A stretch of DNA of 64,000 nucleotides from the NCBI GenBank assembly GCA_047777475.1, contig JBKEET010000002.1:387532-451531 (forward strand), given 5' to 3'. Origin of the DNA: Sutterella sp047777475. Lineage in GTDB: Bacteria; Pseudomonadota; Gammaproteobacteria; Burkholderiales; Burkholderiaceae_F. A program made the position numbers and the translations under genes. The notes under the pieces were generated by a model. That model worked only from the letters and a program-made list of their open reading frames with translations. It made no database searches and had not been told where the DNA came from. Position 1 is the first letter of the stretch, and every line of letters starts with the position of its first letter. Positions 9,035 through 18,063 of this stretch are shown piece by piece.

Positions 9035-10384
9035 ATGAGCAAGATTCCTGTTATCGGCTTTGTGTCGCTCGGCTGCCCGAAGGCTCTCGTCGACACGGAG
9101 CGCATCGTCACCGAGCTGCGCGCCCGCGGCTACCGCATCGGCAGCACCTACAAGGACGCCGACCTGGTGATCGTCAACACCTGCGGCTTCATCAACGAGG
9201 CCGTCAAGGAAAGCCTCGACGCGATTTCGGAGGCGCTCGACGAGAACGGCCGCGTCATCGTCTGCGGCTGCCTCGGCGGGCGCAAGGACGACGACGGCGG
9301 CAACTTCATCCAGAAGCGCCTGCCGAAGGTCCTCGGCGTCACGGGCCCCGACTCGGTCGACGAAGTGCTCGCGATGGTCGAAAAGCAGCTGCCGCGCCCG
9401 CACGAGCCCTGGGGCGACCTGGTGCCCGCCTGCGGCGTGCGCCTCACGCCCAAGCACTACGCCTACCTCAAGATCAGCGAGGGGTGCAACCACCAGTGCA
9501 CGTTCTGCGTGATCCCGAAGCTCCGCGGGCCCCTGGTGAGCCGCCCGATCGGCGACATCATCCGCGAGGCGGAAAACCTCAAGGCGGCCGGCGTCAAGGA
9601 ACTGCTCGTGATCAGCCAGGACACGGCCGCCTACGGCGCCGACAAGCGCTACGGCATCGGCTTTGCGGGCGGCAGGCCCGTGAGGACGAAGCTGCTTGAC
9701 CTCTGCCGCGAGCTCGGCCGCCTCAACCTCTGGGTGAGGCTGCACTACGTCTATCCGTACCCGGCCGTCGACGAGATCATCCCGCTCATGGCCGAGGGGC
9801 TGATCCTGCCGTACCTCGACGTGCCCTTCCAGCACGCGTCCCCGCGCATCCTCAAGCTGATGAAGCGCCCCGGCGCGGAGCACAACCTCGAGCGCATCGC
9901 CGCCTGGCGCAAGATCTGCCCCGACATCGTGATCCGCTCGACCTTCATCACGGGCTTCCCCGGCGAGACCGAGGATGAGTTCGAGTACCTGCTTGACTTC
10001 CTGCGCGAGGCGCGGCTCGACCGCGTCGGGTGCTTTGCCTATTCGCCCGTCGACGGCGCCGCCGCCAACGAGCTGCCGGGCGCGCTGCCCGACGAGGTCC
10101 GCGAGGAGCGCCGCCGCCGCTTCATGGAAGTGCAGGAAGCGATTTCCGCCGAGAAAATGCGCGAGCGCGTGGGCCGCGTCGAGCAGGTCATCATCGACGA
10201 GTACGACGAGGAGAACGGGCTTGCGATCGGCCGCACGAAGGCCGATTCGCCCGACATCGACGGGCGCTGCTACGTCGAGACGCTGACGCACTACAAGCCG
10301 GGCGACTTCGTCGACGTGCGCATCACCGGGAGCGAGGACTACGACCTCGTCGGCACGCCCGAGGCGGAGCTCCGGGCCAAGTGA
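9035..10384 (+). CDS. rimO: Ribosomal protein uS12 methylthiotransferase RimO
   Basis: RimO is a radical-SAM enzyme that adds a methylthio group to Asp-89 of ribosomal protein uS12. The 449 residues show the three-part architecture: an N-terminal UPF0004 domain with the second cluster cysteines (SLGCPKALVDTER, NTCGFINE, CGCLGG), the radical-SAM core with CNHQCTFC (CxxxCxxC) and a C-terminal TRAM domain. IPVIGFVSLGCPKA at the start is typical of RimO rather than MiaB. It follows pgeF after 34 bases and may share its transcript. It ends at a strong bidirectional hairpin. Confidence 0.95.
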   Translation: MSKIPVIGFVSLGCPKALVDTERIVTELRARGYRIGSTYKDADLVIVNTCGFINEAVKESLDAISEALDENGRVIVCGCLGGRKDDDGGNFIQKRLPKVLGVTGPDSVDEVLAMVEKQLPRPHEPWGDLVPACGVRLTPKHYAYLKISEGCNHQCTFCVIPKLRGPLVSRPIGDIIREAENLKAAGVKELLVISQDTAAYGADKRYGIGFAGGRPVRTKLLDLCRELGRLNLWVRLHYVYPYPAVDEIIPLMAEGLILPYLDVPFQHASPRILKLMKRPGAEHNLERIAAWRKICPDIVIRSTFITGFPGETEDEFEYLLDFLREARLDRVGCFAYSPVDGAAANELPGALPDEVREERRRRFMEVQEAISAEKMRERVGRVEQVIIDEYDEENGLAIGRTKADSPDIDGRCYVETLTHYKPGDFVDVRITGSEDYDLVGTPEAELRAK

Positions 10385-10412
10385 CGCGGCGCCCGGCAGG
10401 GCGCTCCCGATA

Positions 10413-10455
10413 GAAAAATGCCGCCGGAATCCCATGAAGGATCCGGCGGCGTTTT
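10413..10455. terminator. Bidirectional terminator between rimO and the OFA carrier
   Basis: GCCGCCGGA (10420-10428) pairs with TCCGGCGGC (10442-10450). TTTT follows on the + strand and ATTTTTCT on the minus strand, serving both convergent genes. Confidence 0.85.
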
Positions 10456-10489
10456 GCTGTCAGGCCCCGTCAGGGCCCGGCTTTGGCCG

Positions 10490-11758
10490 TTACGCGGCGG
10501 AAGCGTTGGCGGCCGCCCAGTGGCGGCGGTCGATCGTGTTCCTGAAGTGCAGCACGGCGGCGATCACGAACGCCACGGCGAGCATGCCCGAGAAGAGGAG
10601 CAGCGTGGCGGTGTAGCCGCCCGTGGATTCCTTGAGCAGGGCCAGGATCACCGGGCCGGCGACGCCGGCCATGCCCCAGGCGGTGAGGATCGAGCCGTGG
10701 ATGGCGGCGAGGTGGCGGAAGCCGAAGATGTCGGTGATGTAGGCCGGCATGCAGGAGAAGCCGCCGCCGTAGCAGCTGATGATCGCGAGCACCAGCGCCT
10801 GGAACACGAGCCCTTCGGTCGTGACCGAGAGCTGCCAGAACGCCCAGACTTCAAGCGCGAAGAAGATCATGTAGGTGATGCCGCGGCCGATCCAGTCGGA
10901 GACGGTCGACCAGACGATGCGGCCCGCGCCGTTGACGATGCCGATGATGCCGACGAGCGAGGCGGCCTGCTGCGGCGAGAGGCCGATCACTTCCTGGGAC
11001 ATCGGGGAAGCCACGGCGAGCAGGCCGATGCCGCAGGTGATGTTGGTGAAGAAGATCCACCAGAGCGCATACCACTTCCAGGTGTGCATCGCCTCGCCGC
11101 GGGTGAGCTGCGGGCCGACGATGATGCGGCGCTTGCCCGTGGGCTTCGCGTTCTTGATCACGTCCTCGAGCAGCTCGGGGATTTCGCCCTTGCGGGGCGC
11201 GCGCAGGTAAGAGGCCGACAGGGCGATGATGGTGAAGTAGGCGCAGCCGAGGATGAGGAAGTTTTCCATCAGGCCGACGGTGTCGACGAGCCAGCGCATC
11301 AGCGGGCCGGCGATGAGCGCGGCGAAGCCGAAGCCCATGATCGCCAGGCCGGTGGCGAAGCCCCTGTGGCGCGGGAACCATTTCACGAGCGTGGAGACCG
11401 GGGTGATGTAGCCCGTGCCGAGGCCGATGCCGCCGATGAAGCCGTAGAAGATATAAAGGAGCGCGGCCGACTTCAGATACACGGCCAGCGCCGTGCCGAG
11501 CATGCCCGTGCCGAAGAAAAAGGCGGAGAGCAGGCCCGACTTGGCCGGGCCGATGCGCTCGACCAGGCCGCCGAGGAAGCCGGCGGAAAGGCCGAGGAAA
11601 AGGATGGCGATCGAAAACGCCCACGTCGTCTGGCTGAGCGAGAGCCCGAGCTCGGCCATCACCGGCTTGGTGAGCACGCTCCACGCATAGACGCTTCCGA
11701 TGCAGAGATGGATGCCGACGGCTGCCAGTGCGATGCACCAGCGGTTTTTCTTTTTCAT
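10490..11758 (-). CDS. OFA-family MFS transporter (oxalate/formate antiporter-like)
   Basis: This 422-residue, 12-segment MFS carrier belongs to the OFA group, whose founder is OxlT of Oxalobacter. The hallmark N-terminus AAVGIHLCIGSVYAWSVLTK and the downstream GGIGLGTGYITPVSTLVKWF and RGFATGLAIMGFGFAA segments are present. Members exchange oxalate and formate, or move lactate and other small monocarboxylates. The charged residue used by OxlT for substrate binding cannot be placed with certainty by eye, so the substrate is open. No oxalate-degrading enzymes (oxc, frc) are in the window, so lactate or another acid is at least as likely. Confidence 0.88.
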   Translation of the reverse strand: MKKKNRWCIALAAVGIHLCIGSVYAWSVLTKPVMAELGLSLSQTTWAFSIAILFLGLSAGFLGGLVERIGPAKSGLLSAFFFGTGMLGTALAVYLKSAALLYIFYGFIGGIGLGTGYITPVSTLVKWFPRHRGFATGLAIMGFGFAALIAGPLMRWLVDTVGLMENFLILGCAYFTIIALSASYLRAPRKGEIPELLEDVIKNAKPTGKRRIIVGPQLTRGEAMHTWKWYALWWIFFTNITCGIGLLAVASPMSQEVIGLSPQQAASLVGIIGIVNGAGRIVWSTVSDWIGRGITYMIFFALEVWAFWQLSVTTEGLVFQALVLAIISCYGGGFSCMPAYITDIFGFRHLAAIHGSILTAWGMAGVAGPVILALLKESTGGYTATLLLFSGMLAVAFVIAAVLHFRNTIDRRHWAAANASAA

Positions 11759-12270
11759 AAGTGAGTCCTCCAGCGGGGAAAGGCGGCTTTCCCCTTCAAG
11801 CCTGGGAAGCCGGAGAACAAAAAACGTCTGAGCGGTTTCCCTGCCCAGACGGTCGGCACTTTTGAATTCCTGCGGTCCACGTGGTCAATTCCACATCAGC
11901 TTCCGTCAGTTCCGCAGGAAAAAGACAGGCTCATTGTACAGGCCGCGTGTTCGGCGCAAGCTCCTGAAACCGAAAAAATTCCGGCCAAGTGACGCGCGTC
12001 AAACCTAGCCGCATGAATTATTGATTTTTCTTGGGCTAGTTCTTTCGGGCGAGAAGCCCGCCGCCCCGGGATTGCCCGTTTCAAGGGCTTTCGAGGCAGC
12101 CGGGCCGGTCCCGGCGCTTTGCCGCGCGCAGGACGCGGGCGTTCGCGCCGGGGCCCCCGAACGCCCCGGAAAAGTGCGCTTATGGCTGACGGTGCCGGCC
12201 TGAGGTATGATCACGGCTGTTACACTCCGCGCCCCCTCTTGCGCGGAGGGCTCTCTTCTTTTGACGACTC
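11759..12270. other. Divergent promoter region between OFA carrier and fimV
   Basis: 512 bases without a credible ORF. It holds a short dyad CGTCTG/CAGACG (about 11826-11852) and a palindrome CCACGTGG (11878-11885) that could be a regulator site for the carrier. A possible -10 element TATGAT (12206-12211) lies 65 bases before fimV. No -35 box of good quality is visible, so the promoter call is tentative. Confidence 0.4.
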
Positions 12271-14811
12271 ATGCTGATAAGAAAAATCGTATCGCGCGCT
12301 GCGGCGCTCGCGCTTGCCGGCATTGCCTGCGGCGTTCAGGCCGTTTCCCTGGGCAATCTCACGGTTGTGAGCCAGCCCGGCGATCCTCTCAACGCCGTGC
12401 TTGAGGTCGAGGACGTGGACTTCACCATCTCGCCGCTGCTCGTGCGCGTCGCCCCTCAGTCGGCTTACGCCCGCGAAGGAATCGAGTGGCCTGAGGAAGC
12501 CAAGAACCTCAGGATGCAGCGCGATCCGCGCCGGAGCACGGTGGCGCTGCGCATTTCGGGCGCCCAGCTCTCCAAGGGAGAAACCTTCCCGCTTCTGATC
12601 GAGATGAATGCGGGCGGGCGCGTCACGGTGCGCAATTATAAGATCAGCCTTGACGAGAGCGGCCGCTTCAAGGTGGACGCCTCCGCCGTCAGGGCCGCCT
12701 CGGCGAAGAAGACCGCCGCGAAGAGCCGCCGCGCGGGCAGGAGGAGCGCTCTCGACGCGCCGCGCATCGTGCGCGAGTACGTGGCGCTCAACGGTTTCGA
12801 CGCCTCCGAGCCTTTCCACGTGCAGCGCTACATGACGCTGTGGTCGGTCGCGAAGCTTTACTGGCCGAGCTACCGCGGCGCCACGCTCGAGCAGCTCCTC
12901 ATCGCGTTCCGCGACAAGAACCCGAAGGCGTTCGACAAGGAAAACCCGCATCAGCTCGCTGCCGGCTCCGTGCTGCGCCCGCCGAAGGCCGACGCCGTCT
13001 TTGCGGTCGATCCCGTGGCGGCGTTCCGGGCCATCCACGGCGCGGACACGCCGATTCCCGCCTTCACGCAGAATCTGATCGACGCGCAGCGCGTCTCGCG
13101 CGACGCGTCTGCGGCCGTGGCCGACGCGCAGGACCGCTCGCGCACCGCCGGCCATTCGCTTAAGGAAATCGAGGCCGCGGGCCGAGAAGAACTGAAGGCG
13201 CAGCAGGCCGGAAACGCTGTCGAAACGGCTGCCGCCTCCGAAGAAAAGAACGCGCCGGGCGCCGTGCCCGCGCTGAGCGCCGTGCGCACCGCCGAAGCGA
13301 AGGCCGCCGAGCCCGCCGCCGCGAATGCGGCCGCTGCCGGCGCTGCCGCTCCTGCGCCTGCCTCTGAAAACCAGGCCGCTGCGGCAGCTTCTGAAAATGC
13401 CGCTGCTGCGGGCGCTGCCGCCGAGAGCACGACCCAGGGAAGCGCTGCCTCTCCTGCGCCGGCCTCTGACAATGCCGCCGCTGCGCCGGCTTCCGAAAAT
13501 GCCGCCGCTTCGGGCGCCGCCCCCGCTTCGCCTGCCTCCGAAAGCGCGGCTGCAGCGGGTGCCGCTGCTCCTGCGCCGGCCGCTGACAGTGCCGCCGCTG
13601 CGCCGGCTTCAGAGAATGCCGCCGCTTCGGATGCCGCCGCTCCTGCGCCGGCCTCTGACAATGCCGCTCCGGCGCCGGTTTCTGAAAATGCTTCCGCTTC
13701 GGGCGCCGCTGAGAATGCCGCTGCGGCCGGCACGGCTGCCGCTGAAAATGCGGACGCTGCGGGCACCGCCGCTGCGCCTGCCGCCCAGGGCATGGCCGCT
13801 TCGGGCGAAGCCGCCGCACCGGCTGCTGATGCCGCCGAACAGCCCGCGAGCAACGATGACAAGGCCGACGCCGCTTCCGAGGCCAAGCCCGGCGAGAGCG
13901 CCCAGGCCGCGCCGAATCCTGCCGCGGAGCAGGGCGAAAGCACGAAGGGCCGCGAGCAGACCTCGCTCGATGCGGATGCCGCCAGCGCCAACAAGAAGGC
14001 CGACGAGCAGCAGAAGGCGGCTGAAGCCGCCGCCAAGAAGTCCGAAAGCGCTGCGCTCAAGACCGAGCAGCAGGGCGCTCCCGAGAAGGGCGCCGCCGCC
14101 GGCAGCAAGACTTCAGAGCCCGCCGGCAAGAACGTCGGCTGGGGCATCGTCGCCGTGATCGTCATTGCGCTGCTCGCCTTCTTCGGGCTGCGCAGGAAGC
14201 CCGAGGATAAGAAAGAAGGCGCTGCCGTGACGCTGCAGAAAGACGTCAAGCCGACGAGCGAGGCGCAGCTCACCGCGCTTCGCAAGACGGTCGACGAGGC
14301 CGTGAAGAACGGCACCACCGCCGGCGCGATGGGCGCGGGCGCCATGGCTTACAGCGAGGCGCTCAGCAAGGAAGAAAAGGCCGCCAAGAGCGACCAGCCC
14401 TGGATCGACCCCAACGACAGCGAGCTGCCGCCGATCGATCCCGAGGAGGCCGCGAGAAGCGCCGATCCTCAGACGGTCGCGCAGGCGGAAAAGACCCTTT
14501 CGGGCGTTTCGCTCGACCTGTCCGACAAGGCTGCGGACGACACCGAGGAGAAGGTCGAGGAAGTCAAGAAGATCGCCGAGGAGGCGATGAGCGAGCCCGA
14601 GGAAGAGGAGCCCGCCACGCCCAAGGAGCGCGCCCTCAAGACCGCGCTCGATGCGAAGCTCAAGCTCGCGCAGAGCTTCTTCGCTCAGCACGCCGAGAAG
14701 GAAGCGCTCGAGCTGCTCGACGAGGTGAAGCGCCGCGGCACGCGCTCGCAGAAGCGCCTCGCGGCCGACCTTGAGCGCCGCATCCGCGAAGCGGCGGGTG
14801 CCGCGAAGTGA
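12271..14811 (+). CDS. fimV: FimV/HubP family inner-membrane scaffold protein
   Basis: FimV/HubP proteins are polar, peptidoglycan-binding scaffolds that organise type IV pilus and chemotaxis machinery. Domains in this 846-residue protein: signal peptide (1-24), FimV N-terminal domain (VSLGNLTVVSQPGDPLNAVLE), a LysM-like segment (RYMTLWSVAKLYWPSYRGAT) near residues 185-240, a long Ala/Pro/Ser/Glu low-complexity linker (~residues 340-540), one transmembrane segment (VGWGIVAVIVIALLAFFGLR), an acidic cytoplasmic region, and the conserved C-terminal FimV motif KLKLAQSFFAQHAEKEALEL. It directly precedes truA with a 4-base overlap, as in other Burkholderiales. No pilus genes are in the window. Confidence 0.9.
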   Translation: MLIRKIVSRAAALALAGIACGVQAVSLGNLTVVSQPGDPLNAVLEVEDVDFTISPLLVRVAPQSAYAREGIEWPEEAKNLRMQRDPRRSTVALRISGAQLSKGETFPLLIEMNAGGRVTVRNYKISLDESGRFKVDASAVRAASAKKTAAKSRRAGRRSALDAPRIVREYVALNGFDASEPFHVQRYMTLWSVAKLYWPSYRGATLEQLLIAFRDKNPKAFDKENPHQLAAGSVLRPPKADAVFAVDPVAAFRAIHGADTPIPAFTQNLIDAQRVSRDASAAVADAQDRSRTAGHSLKEIEAAGREELKAQQAGNAVETAAASEEKNAPGAVPALSAVRTAEAKAAEPAAANAAAAGAAAPAPASENQAAAAASENAAAAGAAAESTTQGSAASPAPASDNAAAAPASENAAASGAAPASPASESAAAAGAAAPAPAADSAAAAPASENAAASDAAAPAPASDNAAPAPVSENASASGAAENAAAAGTAAAENADAAGTAAAPAAQGMAASGEAAAPAADAAEQPASNDDKADAASEAKPGESAQAAPNPAAEQGESTKGREQTSLDADAASANKKADEQQKAAEAAAKKSESAALKTEQQGAPEKGAAAGSKTSEPAGKNVGWGIVAVIVIALLAFFGLRRKPEDKKEGAAVTLQKDVKPTSEAQLTALRKTVDEAVKNGTTAGAMGAGAMAYSEALSKEEKAAKSDQPWIDPNDSELPPIDPEEAARSADPQTVAQAEKTLSGVSLDLSDKAADDTEEKVEEVKKIAEEAMSEPEEEEPATPKERALKTALDAKLKLAQSFFAQHAEKEALELLDEVKRRGTRSQKRLAADLERRIREAAGAAK
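13320..13850 (+). repeat. Degenerate Ala-rich coding repeat within fimV
   Basis: About ten imperfect copies of a unit coding for variants of A(A/P)ASENAAA(S/A)GAAAP, with nucleotide units of roughly 45-75 bases sharing GCCGCTGCGCCGGCTTC-like blocks. The repeats encode the flexible periplasmic linker. Such tracts are prone to copy-number change. Confidence 0.75.
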
Positions 14812-15596
14812 AAGTCGCTCTCGGCATCGAATACTGCGGCACGGACTTTTTCGGCTGGCAGGTGCAGCCCACCAAGCCGACCGTGCAGCGGACCGTTGAG
14901 GAGGCGATCGGCGCCTTCCTCTGCAAGCCCGTCGCCACGATCTGCGCGGGGCGCACCGACACGGCGGTCCACGCCACCGGCCAGGTGGTGAGCTTCGACA
15001 CCGATGCCGCGCGCCCCGAGAACAGCTGGGTGCGCGGCGTCAATTCCTTCCTGCCGAAGTCGGTGTCCGTGCGCTGGGCGCGCCGCGTGCCCGACGATTT
15101 CTCGGCGCGCTTTTCGGCCCGCTCGCGCACTTACGAATACTGGATTTACAACTCGCCGACGCGCTCGCCCGTGCTCTGGAACCTGACGGGCTGGGTGTTC
15201 CGGGAGCTCGACGCGGAAAAGATGCAGCAGGGCGCCCGCTACCTCCTCGGCGAGCACGATTTCTCGAGCTTCCGCGCTTCCGAGTGCCAGGCCGCCACGC
15301 CCGTGCGCACGGTGCACCGCCTCGAGGTGACGCGCCGCGGGGAGCTCGTCGGCATCCGCATCGAAGCCAACGCCTTCCTGCAGCACATGGTGCGCAACAT
15401 CATCGGCACGCTCGTTTACGTCGGCACGGGCCGCGAGCGCCCCGAGTGGGTGGCCGACGTGCTCGCGGCGAAGTGCCGCGACGCCGCGGCGCCGACGTTC
15501 TCGCCGAGCGGCCTCTATCTGACGGGCGTGCGCTACGAGGAGCCGGGCCTCCCGCTCGGCGGCATCAGCCCGTTCGGCTGGCCTCCCGCGGGCTAG
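14808..15596 (+). CDS. truA: tRNA pseudouridine(38-40) synthase
   Basis: TruA isomerises uridines 38-40 of the tRNA anticodon stem. The 262-residue protein contains the catalytic Asp in CAGRTDTAVHATGQVV, plus RTYEYWIYNSPTRSPV and the conserved EANAFLQHMVRNIIGTLVYVG. Translation begins at GTG 14808, overlapping the fimV stop (GTGA), which implies translational coupling. In many Burkholderiales trpF-trpB-trpA follow truA; here accD follows directly. Confidence 0.94.
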   Translation: MKVALGIEYCGTDFFGWQVQPTKPTVQRTVEEAIGAFLCKPVATICAGRTDTAVHATGQVVSFDTDAARPENSWVRGVNSFLPKSVSVRWARRVPDDFSARFSARSRTYEYWIYNSPTRSPVLWNLTGWVFRELDAEKMQQGARYLLGEHDFSSFRASECQAATPVRTVHRLEVTRRGELVGIRIEANAFLQHMVRNIIGTLVYVGTGRERPEWVADVLAAKCRDAAAPTFSPSGLYLTGVRYEEPGLPLGGISPFGWPPAG

Positions 15597-15616
15597 GGGC
15601 GCAGGGTGCCCGGCTA

Positions 15617-15622
15617 TATAAT
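15617..15622 (+). promoter_or_regulatory. Candidate -10 element upstream of accD
   Basis: A consensus TATAAT lies 86 bases before the accD start in the short gap after truA. No matching -35 box is seen at 16-18 bases, so this is a tentative promoter for the accD transcript. Confidence 0.4.
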
Positions 15623-15707
15623 TCTCGCAACATGCCCACCGTCCCGGCACGCGGAGCGCCCTGCGGCGCAGCCTTGTGCGGGATGCTTTAAGGATTGAAA
15701 CGAACCC

Positions 15708-16589
15708 ATGAGCTGGCTAACGCACATACTTCCGAAAATCAAGCGCGAGGGCGAGGCCGACCGCAAGCCGAGCCCCATTCCCGAGGGCGTCTGGACCAAG
15801 TGCCCGGGCTGCGATCAGCCGCTGTACACCGAGGAGCTCAAGGCGAGCCTGCTGGTGTGCCCGAAGTGCGGCTATCACCACCGCATCGGCGCGAGGGCGC
15901 GCCTCCTCGGCTTCCTCGACGCGGACAGCGCGCGAGAGATCGGCGCCGAGATCCGCCCCGTGGACCCGCTCGGCTTCAAGGATTCCAAGACCTATCCCGA
16001 GCGCATCGCCAAGGCGCAGGCCGCCACGGGCGAAACCGATGCGATCGTCGTCATGGCGGGCCTGCTGCGCGGCGACCCGATCGTCGCCGCCGCCTTTGAG
16101 TTCCGCTTCATGGGCGGCTCGATGGGCAGCGTGGTGGGCGAGCGCTTCCAGCGCGGCGTCGAAGAAGCGATCCGCCTCAAGTCGCCTTTCGTGTGCTTTG
16201 CCGCCTCGGGCGGCGCCCGCATGCAGGAAGGCCTCGTCTCGCTCATGCAGATGACGAAGACGGCCGCGGCCGTCTCGCGCCTGCACAAGGCGGGGCTGCC
16301 CTTCATTTCGGTGCTCACCGACCCGACGATGGGCGGCGTCTCCGCCTCGTTCGCCTTCATGGGCGACGTGGTGATCGCCGAGCCCCATGCGCTCATCGGC
16401 TTCGCCGGCCCGCGCGTCATCGAGCAGACGGTCCACGAGAAGCTCCCCGAGGGCTTCCAGAGGGCGGAGTTCCTGCTTGAGAAGGGGCAGATCGACATGA
16501 TCGTCGACCGCCGCGAGATGCGCGCCCGCATCTCGGGCATCACCAAGCTGCTGATGAAAAAGCAGCCCGATTCCGGCACGGCGGCCTGA
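15708..16589 (+). CDS. accD: Acetyl-CoA carboxylase carboxyltransferase subunit beta
   Basis: AccD with AccA forms the carboxyltransferase that makes malonyl-CoA for fatty-acid synthesis. The 293-residue protein has the N-terminal four-Cys zinc ribbon (CPGCDQPLY and CPKCGYHHRIG), and the crotonase-fold core with FMGGSMGSVVGERF, ASGGARMQEGLVSLMQM and DPTMGGVSASFAFMGD. Start ATG 15708 gives the canonical MSWL N-terminus. It is followed by a hairpin with a T tract 31 bases past the stop, before folC. Confidence 0.96.
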   Translation: MSWLTHILPKIKREGEADRKPSPIPEGVWTKCPGCDQPLYTEELKASLLVCPKCGYHHRIGARARLLGFLDADSAREIGAEIRPVDPLGFKDSKTYPERIAKAQAATGETDAIVVMAGLLRGDPIVAAAFEFRFMGGSMGSVVGERFQRGVEEAIRLKSPFVCFAASGGARMQEGLVSLMQMTKTAAAVSRLHKAGLPFISVLTDPTMGGVSASFAFMGDVVIAEPHALIGFAGPRVIEQTVHEKLPEGFQRAEFLLEKGQIDMIVDRREMRARISGITKLLMKKQPDSGTAA

Positions 16590-16620
16590 ACACAGAGGCC
16601 GCCTGCAGAGCATTGCGACA

Positions 16621-16671
16621 GAGCCGCAGAGCGCGGAGCTCGCCCTGAGCCCGCGCGCGGCTCATTTTTTT
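16621..16671 (+). terminator. Terminator-like hairpin between accD and folC
   Basis: GAGCCGC (16621-16627) pairs with GCGGCTC (16657-16663) across a GC-rich inner region. A and seven T follow. It lies 24 bases before folC, so it may limit read-through from accD. Confidence 0.6.
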
Positions 16672-16694
16672 CGTGACGGAGCAGTTAAAAGGAT

Positions 16695-18011
16695 ATGTTT
16701 GACGCTCAGAGCCTAGCCGAATGGATCAGGCACATTGAGATTCTTCATTCCAAGCCCATTGATCTCGGGCTTGAGCGCATGCGGGAGATGATCCGCCGCA
16801 TGGGCATCAGCTTTGCGGGCCGCACCTTCATCACCGTGGGCGGCACCAACGGCAAGGGCTCCACCTGCGCCATGCTCGAGAGCATCTACCGCGCGGCGGG
16901 CTACACGACGGGCATGCACACCTCGCCGCATCTGCTCCGGCTCAACGAGCGCTGCCGCGTCAACGGCCGCGAGGTGAGCGACGAGAGGCTCATCGCCGCC
17001 TTCCGCGAAGTCGAAAAGGCGCGCGGCGACATGACGCTTTCCTATTTCGAGTACACCGCGCTTGCGTTCCTGCGCATCTTCCAGGAAGAGGGCGTTGAGG
17101 CCGTGATCTGCGAGATCGGCCTCGGCGGCCGGCTCGACGCGATCAACGCGGTCGACGCCGACGCCTCGATCATCGCCACGGTCGGCATCGACCACGTCGC
17201 CTTCTTGGGCGGCACGCGCGAGAAGATCGGCTGGGAGAAGGCGCACATCTACCGCCCGGGCCGTCCCGCGATTTGTGCGGATCCGGACGTCCCCGTCACC
17301 GTCTCCGACTACGTGAAGGAAATCGGCGCGAAGCGTCTTTTCGCCGGCATCGACTGGAAGGTGACCGAGCACGCCGACACGACCTTCGATTTCGAAATGG
17401 GCGGCAGGGTGCTGAAGAACCTGCCCGAGCCCGCCCTCTACGGCGAGAACCAGTACCGCAACGCGGGCGGCGTGCTCGCCGCCGTGATGAGCCTGCAGGA
17501 CCGTCTGCCGGTGACGCAGGAAGCGATCGCCGAGGGCCTCACGAGCGTGCGTCTTTGTGCAAGATTTGAAAAGATCTGTGACGAGCCCGCGCCGACCGTG
17601 ATCGACGTGGGCCACAATCCGCAGGCCGCCAAGGTGCTCCGAGAGAACATGGACCGCAGCCGCAGGCCGGGCGAAGTCACGCTCGCCGTCTTCGGCATGC
17701 TCCGCGACAAGGACATGACGGGCGTCTCGAGAATCCTCTGCGGCGGCGCCGACGAGTGGTTCGTCGCCTCGCTCACCGGACCGCGCGCCGCAACGGCAGA
17801 GCAGCTCTCGGCGTGCATGCTCGACGCGGGGATCGACCCGGCGGCCATCCGGCGCTTCGCCGACGTCAAGGCCGCGCTTCTGGCGGCCCAGGAAAGGGCC
17901 CGCGCGCTTCTTTCCCGCGGAACCGCTGTTAGAATCATGATATTCGGCTCCTTCGTCACCGTGACAGCCGCGCTCGAAGCGCTTTCCGAACAGGGCGTTC
18001 GCGTCGGCTGA
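16695..18011 (+). CDS. folC: Bifunctional folylpolyglutamate / dihydrofolate synthase
   Basis: FolC adds glutamate to dihydropteroate and to tetrahydrofolates. The 438-residue Mur-ligase-family protein shows the ATP-binding P-loop FITVGGTNGKGSTCAMLES, the folate/cation region GMHTSPHLLRLNERCRVNGREV, VICEIGLGGRLDAINAVD and the C-terminal-domain segment TVIDVGHNPQAAKVL. AAAAGGAT just before ATG 16695 serves as ribosome-binding site. The position after accD is conserved across beta- and gammaproteobacteria. Confidence 0.95.
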   Translation: MFDAQSLAEWIRHIEILHSKPIDLGLERMREMIRRMGISFAGRTFITVGGTNGKGSTCAMLESIYRAAGYTTGMHTSPHLLRLNERCRVNGREVSDERLIAAFREVEKARGDMTLSYFEYTALAFLRIFQEEGVEAVICEIGLGGRLDAINAVDADASIIATVGIDHVAFLGGTREKIGWEKAHIYRPGRPAICADPDVPVTVSDYVKEIGAKRLFAGIDWKVTEHADTTFDFEMGGRVLKNLPEPALYGENQYRNAGGVLAAVMSLQDRLPVTQEAIAEGLTSVRLCARFEKICDEPAPTVIDVGHNPQAAKVLRENMDRSRRPGEVTLAVFGMLRDKDMTGVSRILCGGADEWFVASLTGPRAATAEQLSACMLDAGIDPAAIRRFADVKAALLAAQERARALLSRGTAVRIMIFGSFVTVTAALEALSEQGVRVG

Positions 18012-18063
18012 GTGCATTCCCCCGAAAGGACCGCGACCAAAATTCAGAAAAAAGGCTTACCGC

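Noticed and set aside
13320..13850. CRISPR-like repeat array
   Set aside because: The units are imperfect, coding, and have no unique spacers of constant length; they encode the FimV linker.
12951..14345. A 464-codon minus-strand frame opposite fimV, rich in Ala and Ser
   Set aside because: It mirrors the Ala-rich repeat codons of fimV; no start signal or homologous domain is visible.
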